A stretch of DNA of 64,000 nt from Karalla daura (taxonomy: Eukaryota; Chordata; Actinopteri; Chaetodontiformes; Leiognathidae). Below are positions 48,968 to 63,030 of the stretch, one piece after another. The translations under genes were made by a program, and so were the position numbers. Where the stretch lies: assembly GCA_029224185.1 (NCBI GenBank), contig CM055205.1:17085942-17149941 (forward strand). Direction: 5' to 3'. The notes beneath the pieces are model-generated. The model was not told the DNA's origin. It did not search any database and saw only the letters and a program-made list of their open reading frames with translations. The first letter of the stretch is position 1; every line of letters starts with the position of its first letter.

Positions 48968-50799
48968 GTAAGACGAGAGCCCAGTAATGAGCTGGAGGTG
49001 GGAGTCAGTCTGTCGCTGCGCGCGGATTTAAAGCAAAGGAAGTGTCAAAAGTGATGCTTTTATTAGGAAGTGTGCTGTGGCCTTTTTCAGCTCGCCCTCT
49101 TATTTGAACTTTATCTGCTGTTTTATTGGTCTTTTAGATGTCTCTGACTTTTCTACAAGCGGTGTCAGTGGTAGCTTTCGGGTCCCTCTGGTTATTTCTG
49201 CTTCTCTTTTATTGCTGCACAATGTTTGACGATTCAGGTTTATGATGTTTGGCAGCTGCTTTAGAAATCAAAGACTCTGGACACAGGTCTCTGGAAATTT
49301 GGATTCAGGTCGCTATTTACAGCAGTTCTCTTACCCTTGTTCTGGAGCTGTTAAAAGTACAATGAACCCCCTCCCCCATTATATACAGAATGACAGATGA
49401 TGCCAAAACAAAAAAAAAAATCACATGCATAGTTTTGCAATTGTGTTATAGTGATAAAGAAATTGACATAGCCAGAGCTAATTAATCACAGGCGAAACAA
49501 CAGTGTGTAATGAGCCGCAGCAAAGGTCATTGCTATGGCTTTGTGAAATCACTGATTTCCTCAGTGAACAACTTGCTGCCGGGTGTAAAGGTGTAAATGA
49601 TTATTATTTTTTTAATCAGTTTTTCCATTTTACTCAAAGGTGTTCTTGCTGTTGTTGTTGCATCGGGGATAGGTTTGCCATTTCGACTTTAATTGAAGTC
49701 ATATTTTGGAGTTCACTGATTAGACAGAGGCGAAGTGAATACAAGATGTTGGGAAATTGGTTTCCAGCAAAATCTTCAATACTTACAGCAATGATTTATT
49801 ATTTAAAAAAAAGAATAATTTCAGGGTATGACCTTCGCTGGGTCCTGAAAACAGTTTGTAGAAAGGCATACAATGTTGCACAATATATGTGTCCCTCGCA
49901 GCTCTGTGTTGGCTTTCACACAAAGTGCTTTTCAAGTTTGAGGGCACTATTGTTGAGCTAATGAAAGCTTTAGGAAACACCCATCTGCCTACAATGCATT
50001 TTGCCGCAGCAGCTCAGTAAACATGTCTCATCCTCTGAGTACTTTCCGTTTATTGGCTTAAGCTGAGAAAGTGACGTGAATGCAGCTGAAAGATGCACGT
50101 ACTTAAAAGACAATGCCTTGTTTGCAGTCACAATCAGATGGCAGACAGGAAGCGAAAAATACATTGAATAGAGTGACTGGTGCTGGATTAAATGATTTTA
50201 TGAAAGGAAAGTTAGCCTTATTTTGTTTATTAGCAGGGTTACGCAGAAACTCATCCTACTGGTTGGGCAACATTTGAGCAACATTTGGGTTTAAATTGGA
50301 GCATGAGTGAAAGAAACAGACCATGTGAAGCATAGGCTCTCTCATTATTGTGTAACAGAAAAAGTAATCACATGGTTGATATAGAGGAACCAAACTGCCC
50401 TGTAACACAGCCCCTCTGTTTCACTCCCACTTGCTTAACCTACACTTTGCAATAAAGGTCTGTGAGGCTGAAGCGTTGACAGAGCTCCTCATTATAAAGT
50501 CTGTGTCTGTCCGTCCACACGCAGACACTGAGAGCAGGCTAGTCTGATGGTGCAGAACAACCGTGGACAGGGAGAAGATGGATTTCAGTGCAGGGGAGAA
50601 TAAAGGAAGAATGAGAATGAGGAATCAGATCCGCACCCAGCTGTCTATTAAAACTTTGCCTGCACTTCAGCAGGGAACAGAGCAAGACTGCAAAGCACAG
50701 TCAGTGCCATTACGAGACAATGGGTGGACAAAGATCTCCAAATTTCAAGTCTAGGGAAGATTTAATCTGTTACTCCTTTATATTTTGAGGATTGGAAAG

Positions 50800-51025
50800 A
50801 GAATAAGGCCAGCAGGGTGGTTTGGTGGGTAGAAGGACCTGGATTTCACTGAAACATGCATGTTTAGGTCGATTTGAGACTCTAAATTGCCCCTAGGCGA
50901 GAATGTGTGTTCTGTGCAATTGAGTGGCAACCTGTCCAGGGTGTATTTGCCTGATGAGCACTGCAGATAGTCTTCAGCAGACTCCTGCTGAGGCAGAAAG
51001 TGGGTAAGGTAATGAATAGATAAAA
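50800..51025 (+). repeat. Dispersed fish repeat R1, nearly full copy in EXT1 intron 1
   Basis: Contains agcagggtggtttggtgggt, acatgcatgtttaggtcgat, gagactctaaattgccccta, aacctgtccagggtgtattt and aaagtgggtaaggtaatg in R1 order. Confidence 0.6.
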
Positions 51026-54000
51026 CTGAGTAAGGCATCAGATTAAAGAGTGTGTGAGCAATTGCCGTTAATGATTAACAATCACCGGGCGTTTTTCAGT
51101 GTCCGACTTTAAAATGTTTTCCTCTCCCTCATGGTGTGAAAGTAAATAATCCAGCCGCTCGACCTCAATTTAAATCTTAACTGCTGTGAGGTGGACGTTG
51201 ATCTCGGCCGCTATCACTGGAGCTCTGAAAGCAAACATCTCTCTAAACTGTACAATCGGACTTTTCATCACTTAGCCCAAAATCAGGCAGTCAGGAGGAG
51301 GCGGTTCTGATCCGAGTTCACCGCTTGCTGCTGCCGCTGAGCCCTATAATGAGCTACCTCAGGCTTGTTTACATTGGGCCGAGGAGCAAAGGGATGGAGC
51401 TGCTCAGCAATGTATGAATGAGCTCATTTATTCCACACAGCCCGTTACTCACTCACACACTCACACACACACACACACAGGGGTGGGCAGGGTGTGTGCG
51501 TGTGTGTATGGAGGAGGACCTCGGGGGAGGTCCCGTGTGGTGTGGTGTTTTTTTGCGGTATGACTCGGGCAAGATGAAGCCTCTGAGGGTGTAAGGGTGT
51601 GAATGGGGGGAAGAGCGTTGTGAGGGACAGCTGCCGTGCAGAAAAACACAAAAGCTGGATGATTTTTTTTTCAACATTTCTTTTCCCCTTTTGTACAAAG
51701 TCTCTCTGTGTGGAAACGCCGGGCTTTTAGCCTGTGCGAGAGAGACATAGCGGTGTGAGAGAAAGAGGAGATAAGGGATGTGTCTGTCTTTTTAGAATCT
51801 CTCGTTTAGACATGGTGAAGTGGATTTCAGAGGGAGAGAGAGCATGGGAACTGGGGGAGCCAAATGAACGACAGAAAAAATACACAAGGTCGATAAGCAG
51901 AGTGTGAGAGCGAGATTTCATTGGGTCCAGGTAGAGACACACCCTCACCTCTCTATCTGTCTTCTCTGACATTTCTTCTCTACTTCTCTGACGTTTCCCC
52001 TCTCTTTTCTGCCTTGTTTTTAAGTCTCTCTCTTTCTCTTTCTCTATCTCTATGCTCTCACTTCTGTTTGTCAGCCAAAAAGATCCTGCACCTGTAAGAA
52101 CAAGTGCACAAAAAAACACAATCCCATGCCGTAACGTGAGTGTTTATCTTCGTGTGCGTGTGCACCTGTCACTGTTACGTAAACTGTTGTATGTGCATGC
52201 ATGTGTGTGTGTGCCTGTGTGTGTGTGTGTTTTTGTGAGACTGTGTCATGGTCAGCGAGGCTCTTAGAAGGTGGCAGCGGGTTAATGAGCGTATGCATCT
52301 GGTGCACCAGCAGATTAGCCCGGAGGGACCCAGGACACGAAGACAAGCAACAGACAAAGGGCACGAAGAGGAGGAGGAGAGGGGGGAGGAGAGGGGGGCG
52401 GAAGAGGAGGAGGAGGAGGAGTTGTGGGGACACAAACAGACAGATTAATAGAACATCTTGCCTCCTGGTTGATCATTTTACATGAATGACAAAAAAGTAG
52501 GGTTGGTCAGTTGGTCAAAATTGGTCAATAGGTCAAATTACATACTAATCCTACTTATCCTACTACTACTACTACTACGACTTACAACAACAACAACAAT
52601 AGTGATGTTGCTTTAGTTTAAAGAAGACACTGTCACATGTGAAATGTGTGTGCATAAAAGCTCCTACAGTCACATACACCGACTGATTATCAAGACCTTC
52701 AACCCTGAAGACAAACCCAGGTTATCTTTGCTATGAGGTGACACTGTTGATCACCATAACACTGTGTGACCCAGTTAATCTTCTAAATTACTCAACTGAT
52801 GAATAATTTCAAAAAGGTTTTCTCATATATTCAGGTTCAATGGTAGCAAAGCCAAAAGAATTAGCGGAGATGCGGTTTTAACTGGTAAATGACTCAAACA
52901 ATTATTCAAATGATTTCCAAATTACTTTCAGTGATAGGAGGAGCTGACACATTAGGGGTTTGTCAAAGCAAAAAAAAAAGCAAGGAGCTAAACAGCTGAA
53001 CCTACCACGACTTCGACTGTCACTTAAAGGCAGAAAGATGCTCCTCTGGCCAATAACATAAGAATGAACACACATCCCTTGGAGGCTGGGTAGTGCCTGG
53101 TTATTACAGGCTGCTGTGCGCTGTTTTAATGTCTGATGAGCCTTCGGAGTCATGGACCCATTACTCAACCTTAAATTCCTGGTATGTATTTCACTGTCTG
53201 ACATAATTGGAACAACACAGCGGCCCCTTGTGTCTTTTAATCCTGCTCTGTTGTGCAGTCTGAACGCACAGCGAGACAGTGGTTTCTGTCCCAGTGCTTG
53301 GAGGGAACTAACTCTGTAGCTGCAGATTTTGCTTTCACTTTTTCAGGTTTTACTGCGTCGTACACCTGAAATTAGTACCTCTGGAGCAACACAGTGGAGG
53401 AGTACGACTTTTCTTTGTGGTGCAATATCAAAAACAGCAGCAGCCACGTCTGAAGCAGCATCGTGGCCGCTTTGTGATCCAAAGTCCACATTGTCTATCA
53501 ACAGGTTTCATTGTGCTCATTCATTTGGCCAAGCAAAACTCAAATACAACATGTTCGCAGTGGGATCTGTGGATTATCCTGAATCATCCCAGACAAAGAC
53601 GCCTATTCACTAAAACAAAATCGTCTCCAACCACATGTTTGACCCAGAGTGATGCGCATTTTACTCACTCAGACTGACTTCTCGTGCGGGTTTTAAACTA
53701 TCTCACTGTGCCACTCGCTCCTGGAGGCAGCAGGGAAAAACCGCCCGGCTCTCCTAAAATATTTTCCAGGGGTTACACAGTTTTCTTTGGAAAAAGCCGA
53801 ATATACAGATAACGTGCGATCCCTTTGGCCTCATGAAGCATTGATGATATCTCTACGCTCATTAGCAAACAGGTTAATTTTCAATGCATCTCTTCCTCAG
53901 TTTCTATTAATGTAATTTCACCCCTTTAAAGAACAAAATGATTGGTAAATGGTACGCCAAAAAAATCCCATTAAAATCTGCCATAGGGAAAATGAAATCT

Positions 54001-54075
54001 GAATAGGAACAGAAGGTGCCTAGAAGTACTTTTCTGGTCTATTGAATTAGCGTGTTCGTGAGGCTGTCCAAGTGC

Positions 54076-54078
<3 letters not shown>

Positions 54079-54136
<58 letters not shown>
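54079..54136. repeat. (TG)n microsatellite
   Basis: About 29 TG units within EXT1 intron 1. Confidence 0.95.
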
Positions 54137-54137
<1 letters not shown>

Positions 54138-55984
54138 ATGGATTATGGATGATAGGAGAGGAAACAATGGAGGTTGAGGTTGGACGCAAGCACGACAGAG
54201 AGGAAGAAATGGAGGAAAGGCGAACGCTGTGTGATTAAAAGAAGGAGACGGGCAAGATGGCGGGATACCGCAAGAAAACTTGAGAGAAAAGTGAGAAAGA
54301 GGGTGTGAAAGGCAGAGTGGAGGCAGGAGAGAGAAGGAGAGGGGGCTGGAATAGAGGGGATACTTGAAGCGAGGGAGAAGCTGTGCTGCAGCCTAATGGC
54401 CTAGTTTCCCTCACTTTAGAGGATCCTCTAAGAAAGGGAAGAGAAATGTGCGCCGTACAGTGAATGTAAATGAGCGGGAGTGTGAAGAACAGAAAGGGAA
54501 GGGATATTTAGGAGATACAAAAGGTGCGCCAGAAAACACCAAGTTCTCAGGTTCCATTCCCCGGTCGGTGCCAGCTGAGCCCCGAGTGTTTGTGAGGCAG
54601 AACCCGGGACAGCGTGGGGGCGAAGGGCTGAGGCGACGGGGGAAAGGATGTGTAATGGCAAAACGTTGTACCTCTCTGTTTGTCTTAAATGGTCTCGGCC
54701 CCGGCGTATAAAGGCGCTTGTCGGAAACTGATGGGTCATTATTCATGACCTCCTTGAAGGAACTCAAGGTTGCAGAGAGAGAAAGAGTGAGCAACTTTAA
54801 AAAACCTGGGTAGCAGTTGGGGGGGACGACCGCGGCATACTAATCGGAGAAAACAGAGCTGGAGGACTGCGAGAGGGAGAACGATTTAATCGTATATTGG
54901 CAACGGTGAAAGTTGGGAGGAAATGCTTCGGAGATGCGCTCATGCATATGTAACGTGAGCAGGAAATTTAGACTTTCATGCTGTAAAACACGCTGTTGTA
55001 AAGGGCTCTCAGTGCGCCGCGTGAAAACAGGATCGGCGCTGGATGGGAGGAGAACACTGTCGTTGTTATCTGCTGGGAGACTTTAAAAAGAGGAGAGCTC
55101 TTATTGTCGCTTCCCAACGTGCACGCTGACATTGTGCCCGTCTGCGTCTGGAACTGTGAACGCGCGATTTGTAATTTTCGCAAAACCGAAGGAGAGAGGC
55201 ACCGTAATTAAAGCCTGGGAAAATTGCAGTGTGAAGATGCCGCGGTCGGAGTGTGTGTTAGGCGCGTGCGGTTTGTGTGCCGTCTCTGTTTAGAATACTT
55301 GGAAAGGAGAGGCGGCCCTGTGATTGCCTGGCGCTCTGTCGTTCGTTCTCCCCCTCTCCAGCTCACGTCTTCCCAGTCCCCCACGCATCCGTCTTCCTGC
55401 CTCCCTGGCTGCCGCTCTGTGAAGTCCGGTCAGATAATGTTTGCGGAGTCACTGAGTGCATCGGTGCCGCTGTGGAGGTCATGCAGAGGCCTCGGTGTGT
55501 GTGTGTGTGTGTGTATGTGTGTGTGTGAGCTCATTGCAGACTGTCTTTTTAAAAGCCGCTGCGGGCAATGTTTTTTATATTAACACTGGATCAGATGACA
55601 GCGTGTGATCTGGAAGGTTCTTGTTGCAGAGAATGAAGGCCTTGAAGCGTTGTGAACACATCCTAGTTGTTTTTGGTTCTCATTGGTGTCGTTTAGATGC
55701 GTTGGAAAATCATATCGCCCCTGGATTAATCCACTTTATGCTACCTGCTCAGCTGCAGGAGACAGACATTAATGAATTCATTTGCAGCATTTGTTTAAAT
55801 CCTAGGAAAACCACAGTGTGGGCGAAGCCTAATTTACTTAATGGAGCTCAAATAGACGTTTAACTCGACGCATGCACAGCTAAAAAGCAGGAAAAGGAGA
55901 ATTGATTGGTAAGACAAGGTAAAATGGATGTTGTTAGAAAAACTCACAAAGGAGAAAAACATTTGTTTCCCAGTCAGTTTATGT

Positions 55985-56230
55985 TCTAGGCGGCATGGTG
56001 GATTCAACTTGTAGTAAGAGGTTCCCTGGTTTGAATCCTAGGCCCTTTCTGCAAAGAGTTTGGGTTATCCAGTTTCCTCCCAAAGTTGATTGGAGTCTCT
56101 AAAATTGCCCCTATCTATGAGGGTGAGACTATATGGTGTGTCTTCGTCCTGTAGACCTGGTTGAGGTGTATTCGCTGCTTTCGTCCTATGTGTGTTGGAG
56201 ACAGGTACCATCACTGCACACTATAGGGGG
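55985..56230 (+). repeat. Dispersed fish repeat R1, head-containing copy
   Basis: Starts with ggcggcatggtggattcaac and gttccctggtttgaatccta, a tRNA-like box B region, then runs through gggttatccagtttcctccc, gagtctctaaaattgccc and tgtgtgttggagacaggt. Degenerate. Confidence 0.55.
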
Positions 56231-59200
56231 TAGTGCACCACCTCTCTCAATCTAAATTTTGTTGATTTATTGTTGCTTTTTATTGCTTTCAAATTAGCAT
56301 TGGTTGAAACCTATGAATAATTCATTGTGTAGACTTGGAGACTTGGAGACTTGAAGACGTGTTTTACGGTCTTTATCAATAGCGGAAAGATTGATTTTTA
56401 GACTCAATTTCTGTCTGTTTATTAGATCCAGACCATAGTTTGATGCTGCCAAGCCATTTTCAAGTTATCAGAACACACACACACAGCCAGCTATTGTGAA
56501 CTCTGTTGGACATGACTTTGGCCGAGGAATTATTTGTCAGGTCCTGTGGCCGACCTCATCTTAAAACTCCAGTGTTTGGATGAATATTATTCAACTGTGA
56601 GAGCGGGAGACTCTCGCTCTCGCAGTGTTTGCATGGTTACAAAATCAGATGAAGTTGACTCCGGGTGACGAGAGTGGTGTTTCTGGCTGGAGCTTCTGCT
56701 TGGCCCAGATTGCTCATGTGAATAGGCAGGAAAACCACAGCTTTCATTCCTCGCTCCCGCAGCAATGAGATGTTGTACTCTCGGTCAAATTCAAGCCTGC
56801 TTCACGTTTCCCCATGAAATGCTTGTGGTCAAATCCTCATCCAAGCATTGTTCTTTCAACCCAGGGGGCTCGCAGTCTCAGAACTCGGAGTCACGTTGGT
56901 AGCCTCCGACTTCGTCAACCTCCTTTTCAGTTACTTGTCACTCTCGCTGCTACGTTTTTGCTAATAGGTTATAATTTGTCCGTCTCCTCAGAGAGCTTTC
57001 CACATGGCAGGAACTTGTTATTTCATCAGTCACACTTGCTGAACCAGTGGCACAGGAGTCGCACCACCACACAGGGCAGCTCAGGTGTTTACGGCCCTGC
57101 GCTGCAGAGGCTCCAGGGGGAAAATGTTCCACAGCGTTAGGAAATGTTTCGAAATGTCTGCCACACCCAAACCAGCCATACCCACAGTTGTAAAATCTTT
57201 ATGTTTAATCCCTGCATTAAAAACACCAGCAACTCTAATTGCTGTGATAATTATGAGGTATCATCCCTAAAAGCACACATGCACATGTAAGCAATTTGCA
57301 GCCAAGACTAATATCCTTGTGTGTATCCTCAGCACAACCCCATAACTCTCCTCTCTGCGTCTTCTCCTCCTCCTCCCGCACTTTTTTCCACACTGTACTG
57401 TACAAAGTCCTCCTACAGTTGACTGCATGCTTCCTTCCATATTTCTGAGCTCCAGCATGCATAATTTATCAACAGGCCTTGCTCCCCGATGCAAGCAGAC
57501 TTTTTGACAGCGCAGATGTCTGCAGTGTTGCACACGCTCGTCTCGCACGCTATTGTGTTGCCTACATGCACATGAATGCACCTGTGCATGCTCACCAACA
57601 CTGACAACAGCTCCCCTCCTTTATGCATTCCTGCCCTGACACACTGTGTTTTACAGCTCAGCCCTTATGCGTGTTGCGAGGATCCGGACAACATGCGAGA
57701 GGTCAGGAAAGGAGAAGTCTGACAGTGTGAGAGCCTCAGAGCGCGGAGCCAAGCTTCTTCTAATCTGCTCCGTAAGAAGTGACAAATCAGGTGTCTTGAC
57801 CTCAGGCTGTTGCTCTCCGTAAGCGCAGCTGATCCGCTTCCCTTTTTGATTCAGTATCCCTCCGCCATACAGTAACAGACTGACTTCCTAAACACTGTAA
57901 ACTGGGAGCGACATCCAGTATGGCCCCCCTTCACAAAGGACTCATTAATGTAATGTAAATAACATGTAAAGCGTTACACATCATTTGGAAGAGATTAGTA
58001 GTATCAAGTATAAACATGTTTCATGTTTGACAGTACCATGCCACACCTAATCCTGTGGTACAATGAAAATATGTGTCATAAACAGTTTCTTAATTGCATT
58101 ATGTAAATGGGTCACCAACATTGTCACCAGATGGAACCAGTGGGCGCTGGGTTGTGGGATTCTGTTGCAATGGTAGCAGTTTATTGATGTCATTGCTTGA
58201 CTTTTTTGAGGGAAAAACAGTAATTTTTGGATTTTAAAGTCCAGGAAGTTGAACCTTGGACACAAAAGCAAGGTATTGTGCTAAGCAAACATAAGTTAAA
58301 AGATATGCTAAGCTGAGATAGCACACTCTTCTCAAGTTTAGTTCCCAAAATGTTTTCATGAATTGGCAACCTACTTTTTACTCATGAATTGCTTAAAACT
58401 GACCTATAAAGCACCATTAAATGATTTACTGGTATTAACAAAGAGAAAGCGAAGGGAGAACTGTTGTCATGCTAAAACCAGACCCAACATCTGGAAGCAG
58501 TGCCACCTTAAAAACAATGTAGCACTTGCCCTATATTTTAAAACAACCTAAGCTAACTTTGTACTTCCCTTTCTAACCTCGAAATCCATAAAAAATAAAA
58601 CAGAATCATAAAGCCCAGTCACAACATGCAGCTAATTCTGTCCAGCTGCTTCACAGATTACCTTACCTGTAATATCCGCTGTATGTTGCTCGACCTTGCT
58701 GTGTTCACTATTACACACACATGTGAGAACAGCTATCATTCACAAAATACATTTATTTTCGACCGAATTTGGAAGCAGTAGCAGCTCATGGCTCAACCCA
58801 GCAGCCGGGGAAACCCTCCCCAGCAGGACTAACCTCAATTTATTTCAAAGGACTTCAAGATTTATTTAATCCAGGTAGACTACACCGTAAGTGCCGCTAC
58901 CGTCTGGGCTCCATGCACTGATAATGTGGGAGTTATGGTAGTAGTTAGAGTAGTATGTGTCGATATTACATTTTTCATCTAAAATGGTGGAGAGAGGAAG
59001 CCTTATTGAAGCCAAATGGCACAACATGCAGGACAGGTCACGCAGTCGTTGGTCCAGACCTGGTTCAGAGGTCACAGGGAGGTTACATTGTACGTGTCCT
59101 AGCTCCAGATTTGCCAACATTTTCTCAAATGCCTTTGAAAATTGGTGACGAAGGACTTTTAATGCTTGCCACTTTGTCTGGCTCTGGATGTTCTGTTCTC

Positions 59201-59944
59201 TCTGCATTTATCTGACGAGTGAGGCATCTTGCAAACTTTCGTGCCGGCACCGAGTTCCCGACACGTCAGTGCAGGGCGATGAGTCAGTCTGATGGTTGAT
59301 TGTTTTCACTGTAAAAAGAAAACAAAAAAAAAAACGACAAAAAAAAACAAAGAATGACTTCAGCCTCGCTCAGCTTGGGGCTGGAACGCTGTGTTAGCTG
59401 TCAGGCTCTGGTCTAATGAATCAGACCCAAGGCCCAGCCGTCAAATCAGGGTTTTTGCAACCTTCCAAAAACCGACAACCCGACACCCGCTTTGTGGGCG
59501 CGCGGATGTCAGCTCCCCTTTTCTATTTGGAGACCGCGAGCGAATAACCAAGCCAGAGATAATTTGCAGTGAGTAACACGAGTTTCACGCTGGCAACGCC
59601 TGTGTTTCTCTGCGCCACCTCCTCATTTCTCAGTCACCTCAGCTCCTGCTCTCACTGTTTTGTTTTTTCTTTTCTTTCCTTTTTCCCTCCAAACTGTATA
59701 TATCGAATGGGCGGCTCCGGGTTGTCAGGTGCCTATCAGGTTTCTTGAAGGAAGGCCGTTTGGCCTGGGGGCTCCCTCACTAGTGTGGGTGTCCTCCTAA
59801 TGGGTGCCTATTCAGTGCCCTAATGGGCCCTTTATCAACCCCCGCTAACACTACAGCGATCATAGCAGGAAAAGCCTCTGGCGACCTTGCTTGCTTTTGT
59901 CCAGGCCAACTGGAGCGTAAAAGCTTTGACAATGACAATGCAGC

Positions 59945-59947
<3 letters not shown>

Positions 59948-59988
<41 letters not shown>

Positions 59989-60259
59989 GCAGGACGGGAT
60001 TTTTCATTCCTTATGCAGTTAAGGAGCCGAGCCTCCGCTCAGTGGCCTGGATTTCACTTGTTTACTGGTTTTTGATAGCATCTAGTTGACCTTTCACCCC
60101 CTCCGCCGCATGCAGCATTAGTGATATCTCGCTGCTTTCGCTGCTTCAAGGAATTCTAGGAAAAGAGGAGAAGAATTGGGGAGCCAGTGAGAGGACGAAG
60201 GCGCATGTGTTCATGGCTAATTAATTTATTTTCACGGGGGGGGGGGGGGGGGGGGGGGG
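59948..60259. repeat. (GA)n tract and run of 24 G
   Basis: (GA)n at 59948-59985 and an uninterrupted G run at 60236-60259. The G run could form G-quadruplexes and is prone to length error in assembly. The 250 bases between them are ordinary unique sequence. Confidence 0.93.
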
Positions 60260-62386
60260 CTATTTTAAAATGAAACCCTATCAAGGACGAAAAAGATGTG
60301 TGTCACGGTTTAAAAGTTCAAGCCATTAGAGCGGGAGAAGCAGCCAGCAGACAAATCAGTACTTACAGACGTGGCGTGCTCGGGCCAGATTTTGCCTCAA
60401 TTAGTCCATCCCAAACACACTCTGAAGACTTCTGAGGAGCCTCCTCGCAGGACCCCTAAATTGCCTCAGATATATGGCATAGAATTAGGTCAAAAAATAT
60501 TATGTGGTGTAAGTTTGCAATAAGATGAAAAGGCTTTTTAAGAACGCTGTATTTTTTCTCTCTCTCTTGCTCTCTCTATCACCCCCCACCCCCACCCCCT
60601 TCTCTCTTTGATGTGGAACGAAGCCCTGCGATTGGCCCGGGCTTGAGATGAATGACTGATACATAGTGATAATCCCAACCACTGGAGGGTTCAAAGGACT
60701 CACTAATGCATGCTACACTATCAACGGCATTAAAATGATCTATGTACCCCCCGTTTTTTTAATAACACAGTGGGGTATTGGGGTTAAACTGGGATTTGGA
60801 TGAGAGTGCGTCAAAGCAACCTCTAGTATTTCAAAAATGCAAACCATTCCCTAGTGCTGCATGTATATTTCTTAATTATTTCACTCCTCCATCATCCTTC
60901 ACCCTTCGTTGCTTGTTGCTTGTTTTCTTAACGGGTGTTTTCTCGTCTGCGTGCCTGTTTATCTCTATATATTTCCCCATAAGCGAGTGTTTCTCCTCTG
61001 TTTTTTCTCTCCAGAATCGGCTCCTCCTGCAACAGCTCATGCACGGGCTGTCTTCGCCTCTTCATCCTCACTTCAGGTGTTTGACGTGGCTTTAGTGGCG
61101 GATAACAGACTGTTCGCAGACTTTGCGTGAACCATGCTAAGATGTGAGCGGCATTCCTTCTCAGACTTCTTGTGCCAATGTTAGAGGAGTACTCTGAGTA
61201 CTTTCTAAATCAATAAATAAGCAGCTCAGAAAGGGCAGTTCCCCCTCACCTCTTGACTTTTGCAGTGCTTGAAGAGGTTTTGAAATCGGACCCGCTGTTT
61301 CCTGCTGAAGTGTTGTTTAGCCAACACCTCCTTGTCAGGGGTGGAAACCTGCCTGAGTTGCACAACAAGAACTCTACAGCTGATAAAGCTCTCATTATAT
61401 TTCTTTTTTATTGTAGTTTCACATCAGTGCACGGTTGGGTTGGGATGAAAAATTCCCTTTACAGGAGAATCACTTACTTTTCTGCTTCTTTTGCAACATA
61501 AAACCCCTGTCACGAGTTGGAAAGTGTGTGCAAGTGTGTGTGAAGACATCGCATAGCCAGGCCTAATATCAGACAGTGGAGGTGCTCCAGATAAGGGCTT
61601 CTCTTGCGCTACCCAGCAAATAAAGAACGGGCGGAAGATCATGAATTACTCATGAGTTCTGGTGTTGAACTCTTATTTAATGATAGCCGTGCTGGGACCG
61701 CTCCGTACCTCTCGCCTGTCTCCCCCCTCATCACCTTTGATGAATGAGAAACAAGCGAAAGAGATGGGGGGAAAAAAAAGGAAGGGAGAGAGTGGGAGAG
61801 AGTCAAAACTTCCCCTTAGCTGCTCTCAAAATGTCTTGTACACTTAAGTCTCAGGGAAACTGCACCATAGACACAAACTCTACGAGCCACAGTCACACTT
61901 CGGAGGGCGCATGATGTATGGCCCGCTGCGTCTCCTGGCGAGATGGCCTACTACACCCAGCGCTCACCTACAGCACGCTGCAAAACTGCGCCGCCTTGTA
62001 CACACACAAACTCTGTCAGGTCTGCGTGTCGTGTGAAAAATGGGCTTTACGGTGCCTCCACCCGCTCAACCTGAAAGCCTCCCCTCCTAGATTAAAACCT
62101 CGCCGCACTGAGCTCCTTCACACTACACCGGGCCCTGACACAATCCAATCCGCCGCTCATTTCAGTCCTCATTTCCTTTACATTATACACACCATTAAAC
62201 ATATTAAGTTCAATGCCCGTCATCGCGTCGCCCCTCCCTCCTCTCCCTTGCTCTTAATGATGAAGCCATCTGCGTGTGGCGGCGTCTCTGGGAAGCCAGG
62301 TGTGTCGGGACAGGTTAGGGGGAAAAACTGCATTGTGTTACAACATTATTATACATTAGGAGAGATGACTCGGAAGTCGTTCAAGA

Positions 62387-62573
62387 CATTGTTTCCCAAT
62401 CCTGTCCCTCAAGGACCTCCCTGCCCGCCCTACATGTTCTAGATGTTTCTTGCTCCAACGCACCTGACTGAAATGACCGACCAATCACTTATTCGAATCA
62501 GGCTTGTCGGAGCAGGAAATGTCTGAAACATGCAGGGCAGGGGACCTGGAGGAACAGGATTGAGAAACCCTGG
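62387..62573. mobile_element. hAT-like MITE (non-autonomous DNA transposon)
   Basis: The two ends are long imperfect inverted repeats. The left end reads ttgtttcccaatcctgtccc, and the right end is its near-complement (ggaacaggattgagaaaccc). Almost the whole 187 bases can fold on itself. It is flanked by 8-base near-repeats, gttcaaga (62379-62386) and gtttaagg (62574-62581), six of eight matching, which fits the 8-base target duplication of hAT elements. There is no coding capacity. Confidence 0.75.
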
Positions 62574-62634
62574 TTTAAGGTAATTAGGTTAGGTTAGTAG
62601 AATAGGCTTGATGTTTAATGATATTTTCTTTTTG

Positions 62635-62892
62635 GTACAGCCATTGAGGAGAGGTTGACACAAGACTCTAAATTGCCTCTAGGTGTGAGTGTGTGTGTGT
62701 GTTTGTGGCCTGCAATGGACTGGAGACCCGTCTATCAGACTCCCATGACACCGTGAAGGTACAAAGCGTGAAAAATAACAAATGACAGACATCGGTCCCC
62801 TTGGACTAAAGAACAACAAAGACTGGATAACAAAATGACTATTAAATAACCCTTGTTTACTGCAAACACATGCATGTTTAGGCTGATTGGTG

Positions 62893-62942
<50 letters not shown>

Positions 62943-63030
62943 TGTGTGTGTATTTACTTCCTCTCTCCTAGTGAGCACTGGGATGGACTCATGCAGGCTT
63001 CGGTGACACAGATTAAGTATTAAGCAGGTC
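62635..63030 (+). repeat. Two adjacent fragments of repeat R1 around a (TG)n tract
   Basis: 62635-62800 holds actctaaattgcctctaggt, cctgcaatggactggagacc and gtgaaggtacaaagcg. 62870-63030 holds acatgcatgtttaggctgat, then (TG)n (62889-62949), then gagcactgggatggactc and a gtgacacagattaag tail. The microsatellite probably grew from the TG-rich middle of the repeat. Confidence 0.55.
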
